Part shown: positions 33,910-37,535 of the stretch, piece by piece
Layout: the number at the start of each line of letters is the position of its first letter
Numbering within the stretch: the first letter of the stretch is position 1
Source of the DNA: an uncultured Clostridia bacterium
GTDB taxonomy: Bacteria > Bacillota > Clostridia > TANB77 > CAG-465
Direction of reading: 5' to 3'
Assembly: GCA_944383015.1 (NCBI GenBank)
Contig: CALWOC010000008.1
Coordinates: forward strand, 1-37,535
DNA: 37,535 nucleotides
Notes under the pieces: model-generated
The model's database searches: none
What the model saw: only the letters and a program-made list of their open reading frames with translations
What the model was told of the DNA's origin: nothing
Made by a program: the position numbers and the translations under genes

Positions 33910-35220
33910 ATGAAAAATAAATTAATTTTGACATTAAACTTACTTCTTGTATTTTTTATTTGCTCAAATCTAGTATTTGCAAGTTCATCTTCAATAGTTT
34001 TAGATATTATAGATGAACCAATTTTAAATTTAAAACTTGATGATAATTCAAGTTTCGAAAAAATACTAGTATCTAAAGATTTATCTAATAAATCTCTAAC
34101 CTTTAAATTACAAGTTACAAATAATGAACCAATAGCTACGACTTCTGGTGAATTAATGATTGTACTTGATACTTCAAATAGTATGGAAAATTCTATAAAT
34201 GAAACAAGTAGTAGAAAAGAAGTCGTTATAAATGCTGCAAAGGAACTTATTAATTCATTACTTAGTAGTAATCCAAACTTAAAAATTGGAATTGTTTCTT
34301 TTGCTACATCACAAGATATAATGCAAGAAGGTACTATAAATGATGCTGCTATTGTTTCAAGCCTGACTAATAACTTAGAAGACTTAAACAATTCTCTTTC
34401 TAACATAACATCAACTGGACCTAGAACAAATTTACAATCCGGATTATCTCTTGCAAAAGAACAATTTAGCAGTGAATCTAATAATAAATATATGGTTATT
34501 TTAACTGACGGTGTACCTAATGTATCTTTAGATTTTGATTTTACATATTATTCAGATAATGTTATTGCAAACACAAAAAATGAATTAATAAATTTAACTA
34601 ATAACGGAATAACAACTATAGCAATGCTTACAGGAATTGATGACGGTACATTTATTCCAATGGGACAAAATAAAACTTTTGATGATATTATAAAAGAAAT
34701 ATTTAACTCTGAAACTGTTAATAAATTTTATTATATTAAAGATAATAACATTGAAAATACAATCACAAATGATATATTTAATGACTTAAAACCTTTAGAA
34801 AAAAAATTAAAAGATATTAAAATTGTTGACAATTTTACAGATGAAACTATTAATAATTTTGATATATCCATCTCATCAGATACAAAATTTGGTACGGTAA
34901 TAAACAATATAGATAATAATAATTCTATTGTATGGGAAATACCAGAATTAAAACCTGGTCAAGTTGCTACCTTACAATATACTTTAACATTAAAAGACGA
35001 TATTAATACACAAATTTTAGATAAAGAATTTAACATTACAAAAAATACAAACATTACTTACTTAGATTATGAGCAAGTATCTGACATTAGTACAAAAATA
35101 CTTCTTTCACAGCCACCTGTAACGTCTGATATAATAACAGCATCTACTATTTTAATATTTTCATTATCATTAGCAGGAATCATATATTTATTTATAAAGA
35201 AAAAATACAATAAAATATAG
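33910..35220 (+). CDS. Secreted, anchored von Willebrand factor A domain protein (436 aa)
   Basis: Signal peptide 1-24 (cleavage after VFA). A vWA domain spans about 82-270: the MIDAS metal site is complete with DTSNS (87-91), Thr173 in GPRTN and Asp200 in LTDG. A beta-sandwich region (about 300-395; NNSIVWEIPELKPGQVATLQYTL style) resembles pilin or DUF11-like stalk domains. The C-terminus is PPVTSD (402-407), a hydrophobic helix and KKKYNK: the layout of a sortase signal, with PPVTS in place of LPxTG. It probably binds a ligand through its metal site. Codon use is even more A/T-rich and Asn-rich than its neighbours. Single gene on the plus strand. Confidence 0.88.
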   Translation: MKNKLILTLNLLLVFFICSNLVFASSSSIVLDIIDEPILNLKLDDNSSFEKILVSKDLSNKSLTFKLQVTNNEPIATTSGELMIVLDTSNSMENSINETSSRKEVVINAAKELINSLLSSNPNLKIGIVSFATSQDIMQEGTINDAAIVSSLTNNLEDLNNSLSNITSTGPRTNLQSGLSLAKEQFSSESNNKYMVILTDGVPNVSLDFDFTYYSDNVIANTKNELINLTNNGITTIAMLTGIDDGTFIPMGQNKTFDDIIKEIFNSETVNKFYYIKDNNIENTITNDIFNDLKPLEKKLKDIKIVDNFTDETINNFDISISSDTKFGTVINNIDNNNSIVWEIPELKPGQVATLQYTLTLKDDINTQILDKEFNITKNTNITYLDYEQVSDISTKILLSQPPVTSDIITASTILIFSLSLAGIIYLFIKKKYNKI

Positions 35221-35222
35221 TA

Positions 35223-35250
35223 AAAAGCTCTACTTTAAAGTAGAGCTTTT
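35223..35250. terminator. Bidirectional terminator between vWA and SDR genes
   Basis: AAAAGCTCTACTTT and AAAGTAGAGCTTTT form a perfect 28-base palindrome between converging genes, with T runs on both exits. Confidence 0.88.
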
Positions 35251-35261
35251 ATATGTATAAT

Positions 35262-36155
35262 TTAAACTATAGTTCCACCATTTACATGTATTATCTGTCC
35301 AGTAACATACCTTGAATCATCACTTGCAAGATATAAATAAGCTGGTGCAACTTCAAATGGCTGCCCTGCTCTTTTTAAAGGGACTTCTGTTCCAAATATT
35401 TTTACTTCTTTTTCAGAAAAAGAAGCTGGTATTAATGGAGTCCAAATTGGTCCAGGAGCTACAGCATTTACTCTTATTTTTTTATTTGCCAAAGATAATG
35501 CTAAAGATTTTGTAAATACAGTTATCGCTCCTTTAGTAGAAGAATAATCTATTAAATTCTTTTTACCATCAAAAGCTGTTATTGAAGAAGTATTAATTAT
35601 ACATGAATATTCCTTCAAATATGGTAATACTGCTTTAGTCAAATAAAAAAAAGAGAATACATTTGTTTCGAAAGTATCTTTTAACTGATCTGATGATATA
35701 TCCAATATACTCTGTTGAGGGAATTGAACTCCACAATTATTTACTAATATATCTATCTTTCCAAAGCATTCTATTGTACGTTTTACAATATGACTAGAAA
35801 AAGCTTCATTTCTCATATCTCCAGATATAAGTAAACATCTTCTTCCTAGCTTTTCTATTCTTTCTTTTGTAAAATTAGCATCTTGCTCCTCATTATAATA
35901 TACAATTACAATATCTGCTCCTTCTTTTGCAAATAATATTGAAATTGCTCTACCTATTCCACTATCTCCTCCAGTAATAATAGCAACTTTATTATTCAAT
36001 TTACTACTTGCCACATAATCTTCATCCTCAAAAATTGGTAACGGATTCATAATATGTTCTATTCCGGGTTGCATACATTGATGCTGTGGTGGAAAAGAAA
36101 ATGGTAAATCATCACATTTTTTCTCATAACCTATATAATTATATTCTGGATACAT
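35262..36155 (-). CDS. Short-chain dehydrogenase/reductase, general stress protein 39-like
   Basis: 297 residues: an N-terminal extension of about 50 (Pro-rich, PQHQCMQPG) and a classical SDR fold. Marks: NAD(P)-binding TGGDSGIGRAI (60-70), NNCGVQ, the catalytic Ser in INTSSITAF, and YSSTK with catalytic Tyr and Lys, then NAVAPGPIWTPL and C-terminal VTGQIIHVNGG. The extension and length match the YdaD/YhdF/YghA group, seen in stress regulons of Bacillus; substrate unknown. AAGGAGG precedes the ATG. It converges on the vWA gene with a shared terminator. Confidence 0.93.
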   Translation of the reverse strand: MYPEYNYIGYEKKCDDLPFSFPPQHQCMQPGIEHIMNPLPIFEDEDYVASSKLNNKVAIITGGDSGIGRAISILFAKEGADIVIVYYNEEQDANFTKERIEKLGRRCLLISGDMRNEAFSSHIVKRTIECFGKIDILVNNCGVQFPQQSILDISSDQLKDTFETNVFSFFYLTKAVLPYLKEYSCIINTSSITAFDGKKNLIDYSSTKGAITVFTKSLALSLANKKIRVNAVAPGPIWTPLIPASFSEKEVKIFGTEVPLKRAGQPFEVAPAYLYLASDDSRYVTGQIIHVNGGTIV

Positions 36156-36287
36156 ATTTTTTACCTCCTTATATACTTTATGTTAAAAAATGAAATAACG
36201 ATAATAACTTTTACAAAATAATTTATTTTAAAATGAAATAAATTAATATTAAACCTAATTTTACTATTATGAATATTTTAACTTAAT

Positions 36288-36330
36288 TTATAAAATAGCA
36301 CTCTAACTTATTGTTAAAGTGCTATTTTAC
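36288..36330 (-). terminator. Terminator of the right-edge MucBP gene
   Basis: AAAATAGCACT (36292-36302) and AGTGCTATTTT (36318-36328), with an inner TAAC/GTTA pairing, follow the stop; the minus strand continues TATTTTATAAATT. Confidence 0.75.
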
Positions 36331-37535
36331 TTATTTATTTCTTTTATTTCTTATCACTACATATACTATTCCTACTACACATACTACTGCTATACTTGCT
36401 ACTGCATATACTGCTATATCTCCTGTATCTATGTTCTCTATTTTTGGTATCTTCTTATAATAATAGATTACTTCTATTATTTCTTCTGTCATTTCTCCTT
36501 CTTTGTTTTTTGGTATTCTTTTTTCTACTAGCTCATATCCTTCTATTTCTTTCTCTTCTGTTACATATTTGTCTCCTATATATCCTCCTATATATTCTCT
36601 TTCTGCTATCTCTTCTTCTGTTTCTTCATCTACATGTTTTACTATTACTTGCGCTTCTACTTTCTTATAATAATATACTACTTCTATTGTTTCTTTCTCC
36701 ATTTTTCCTTCTATATTTTCTGTTGTCTTTACTAATACATATTTATTTGTCTGCTTCTCATTTATCTCTTCTATCTTATCTTCTGTCTTATATTCATCAT
36801 CTATTCTTCCTATTATCTCTTCTCCTTCTACTAATTCTTCTTGACTATCTATATCTACATATTTTACTATTACATTTGTTGCTTTTTTCTGATAATAATA
36901 TGTTATTGTCTGCTCTTCTCTTTTATATTCTCCATCTTTATTTCCTGGTTCACTTACTAGCTCATATTTATTATCATATTTTTCATTTATCTCGTCTAAT
37001 TTATTTGTTGTCTTATATTCTTCTCCTACTATTCCATTTTTTGTTTCTACTTCTATTAAGTCTTCACCTGTATTTATATCTTTATGTTCTATTTTTATTG
37101 TTCCTGGGGCTTTTCTATATTCATATACTACATAGATTGTATCTACTGTCATTTGACCTGTTTTATTTAACACTTCATCTGTTACTAGATCATATTGTAC
37201 TTTTGAGTTTCCATTTATTTCTTCTAGTCTATTTTGTGTTGTATAATTATCGTCTACTCTTCCTGTTATTTCTTCTGTTGGATATAGTACTTCTGTTACA
37301 CTCTCTGGACTACTTACATCTGTTCCTTCTAGTACGTGTAATACTTTTACATTTGTTGCTTTTTTCTGATAATAATATGTAACTATTTGCTCTTCTCTTT
37401 TATATTCTCCGTTTTTATTTTCTGGCTCACTTACTAGTTCATATTTATTATCATATGTTATATTTATTTCTTCTAATTTATTTTCTGTTGTATACTCCTC
37501 TCCTACATATCCATTTCTTGTTTCTTGCTCTATTA
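36331..37535 (-). CDS. MucBP-repeat surface protein, N-terminus beyond the window
   Basis: Open without a stop from the right edge to TAA at 36331 (about 400 codons seen). It holds at least four to five MucBP-type repeats; those nearer the edge carry an insert such as LDEINEKYDNKYELV, making units of about 75-80 residues, longer than in the 21668-26251 protein. The end is IDTGDIAVYAVASIAVVC, then hydrophobic, then RNKRNK: the same anchor as in the two other giant proteins. The Met at 37173 is internal, not a start. Likely a second mucus-binding or stalk protein; signal peptide and tip are outside the window. Confidence 0.88.
   Translation of the reverse strand, partial: IEQETRNGYVGEEYTTENKLEEINITYDNKYELVSEPENKNGEYKREEQIVTYYYQKKATNVKVLHVLEGTDVSSPESVTEVLYPTEEITGRVDDNYTTQNRLEEINGNSKVQYDLVTDEVLNKTGQMTVDTIYVVYEYRKAPGTIKIEHKDINTGEDLIEVETKNGIVGEEYKTTNKLDEINEKYDNKYELVSEPGNKDGEYKREEQTITYYYQKKATNVIVKYVDIDSQEELVEGEEIIGRIDDEYKTEDKIEEINEKQTNKYVLVKTTENIEGKMEKETIEVVYYYKKVEAQVIVKHVDEETEEEIAEREYIGGYIGDKYVTEEKEIEGYELVEKRIPKNKEGEMTEEIIEVIYYYKKIPKIENIDTGDIAVYAVASIAVVCVVGIVYVVIRNKRNK

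Noticed and set aside
33870..34406. Minus-strand ORF of 178 codons opposite the vWA gene
   Set aside because: No ribosome site, covers the promoter and signal peptide of a well-supported plus-strand gene, and has no recognisable family pattern.

Overview
The window is very AT-rich and nearly all genes lie on the minus strand. It looks like a chromosomal piece of a low-GC Bacillota (Clostridia-like), probably host-associated, because it combines Shine-Dalgarno-rich compact operons, TTG/GTG starts, short U-tailed terminators and several giant Gram-positive surface proteins. No rRNA, tRNA, CRISPR array, phage gene or insertion sequence was seen.

Layout. (1) 1-9243: two tandem paralogous giant adhesins (the first cut by the window edge). 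Each has a signal peptide, an N-terminal thioester domain with the Cys and TQxxxW motifs, and a long stalk of SpaA/Cna-B type domains. (2) 9382-10994: hisS, preceded by a consensus promoter, a 21-residue leader peptide with three consecutive His codons and a terminator hairpin, which together read as a translation-controlled attenuator. (3) 10991-19738: housekeeping genes: two tandem metallophosphoesterases, a membrane-anchored protein, rdgB, a DUF1653 protein, a FAD-dependent oxidoreductase, and an operon of CYTH protein, HisC-like aminotransferase, prephenate dehydratase and a small anchored protein. (4) 19823-21627: a plus-strand acyl-CoA/acyl-ACP ligase behind a promoter with an adjacent palindrome. 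(5) 21668-26251: a 1527-residue fibro-slime plus MucBP-repeat surface protein. (6) 26358-28824: small operons, a stand-alone ATP-cone protein and a divergent Crp/Fnr-family regulator with palindromes between them. (7) 28849-31348: an SseB-like protein, a gene-free 770-base stretch holding a candidate small RNA and gene remnants, and a membrane-Nudix fusion. (8) 31435-36155: a Ca2+/Na+ exchanger, mtnN-apt purine salvage, a vWA surface protein and an SDR dehydrogenase. (9) 36331 to the right edge: a second MucBP-repeat protein, cut by the edge.

Most interesting themes. Three giant surface proteins end in almost the same C-terminus, [ND]TGDIAV, then a hydrophobic helix with an invariant Cys and a basic tail, yet none has an LPxTG-like proline; this may be a lineage-specific cell-wall sorting signal. 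hisS appears controlled by a His leader peptide rather than a T-box. A promoter-hairpin-terminator unit at 30153-30350 may encode an undescribed small RNA. A Crp/Fnr regulator faces an orphan ATP-cone gene, with a perfect 16-base palindrome close to the class II activator position.
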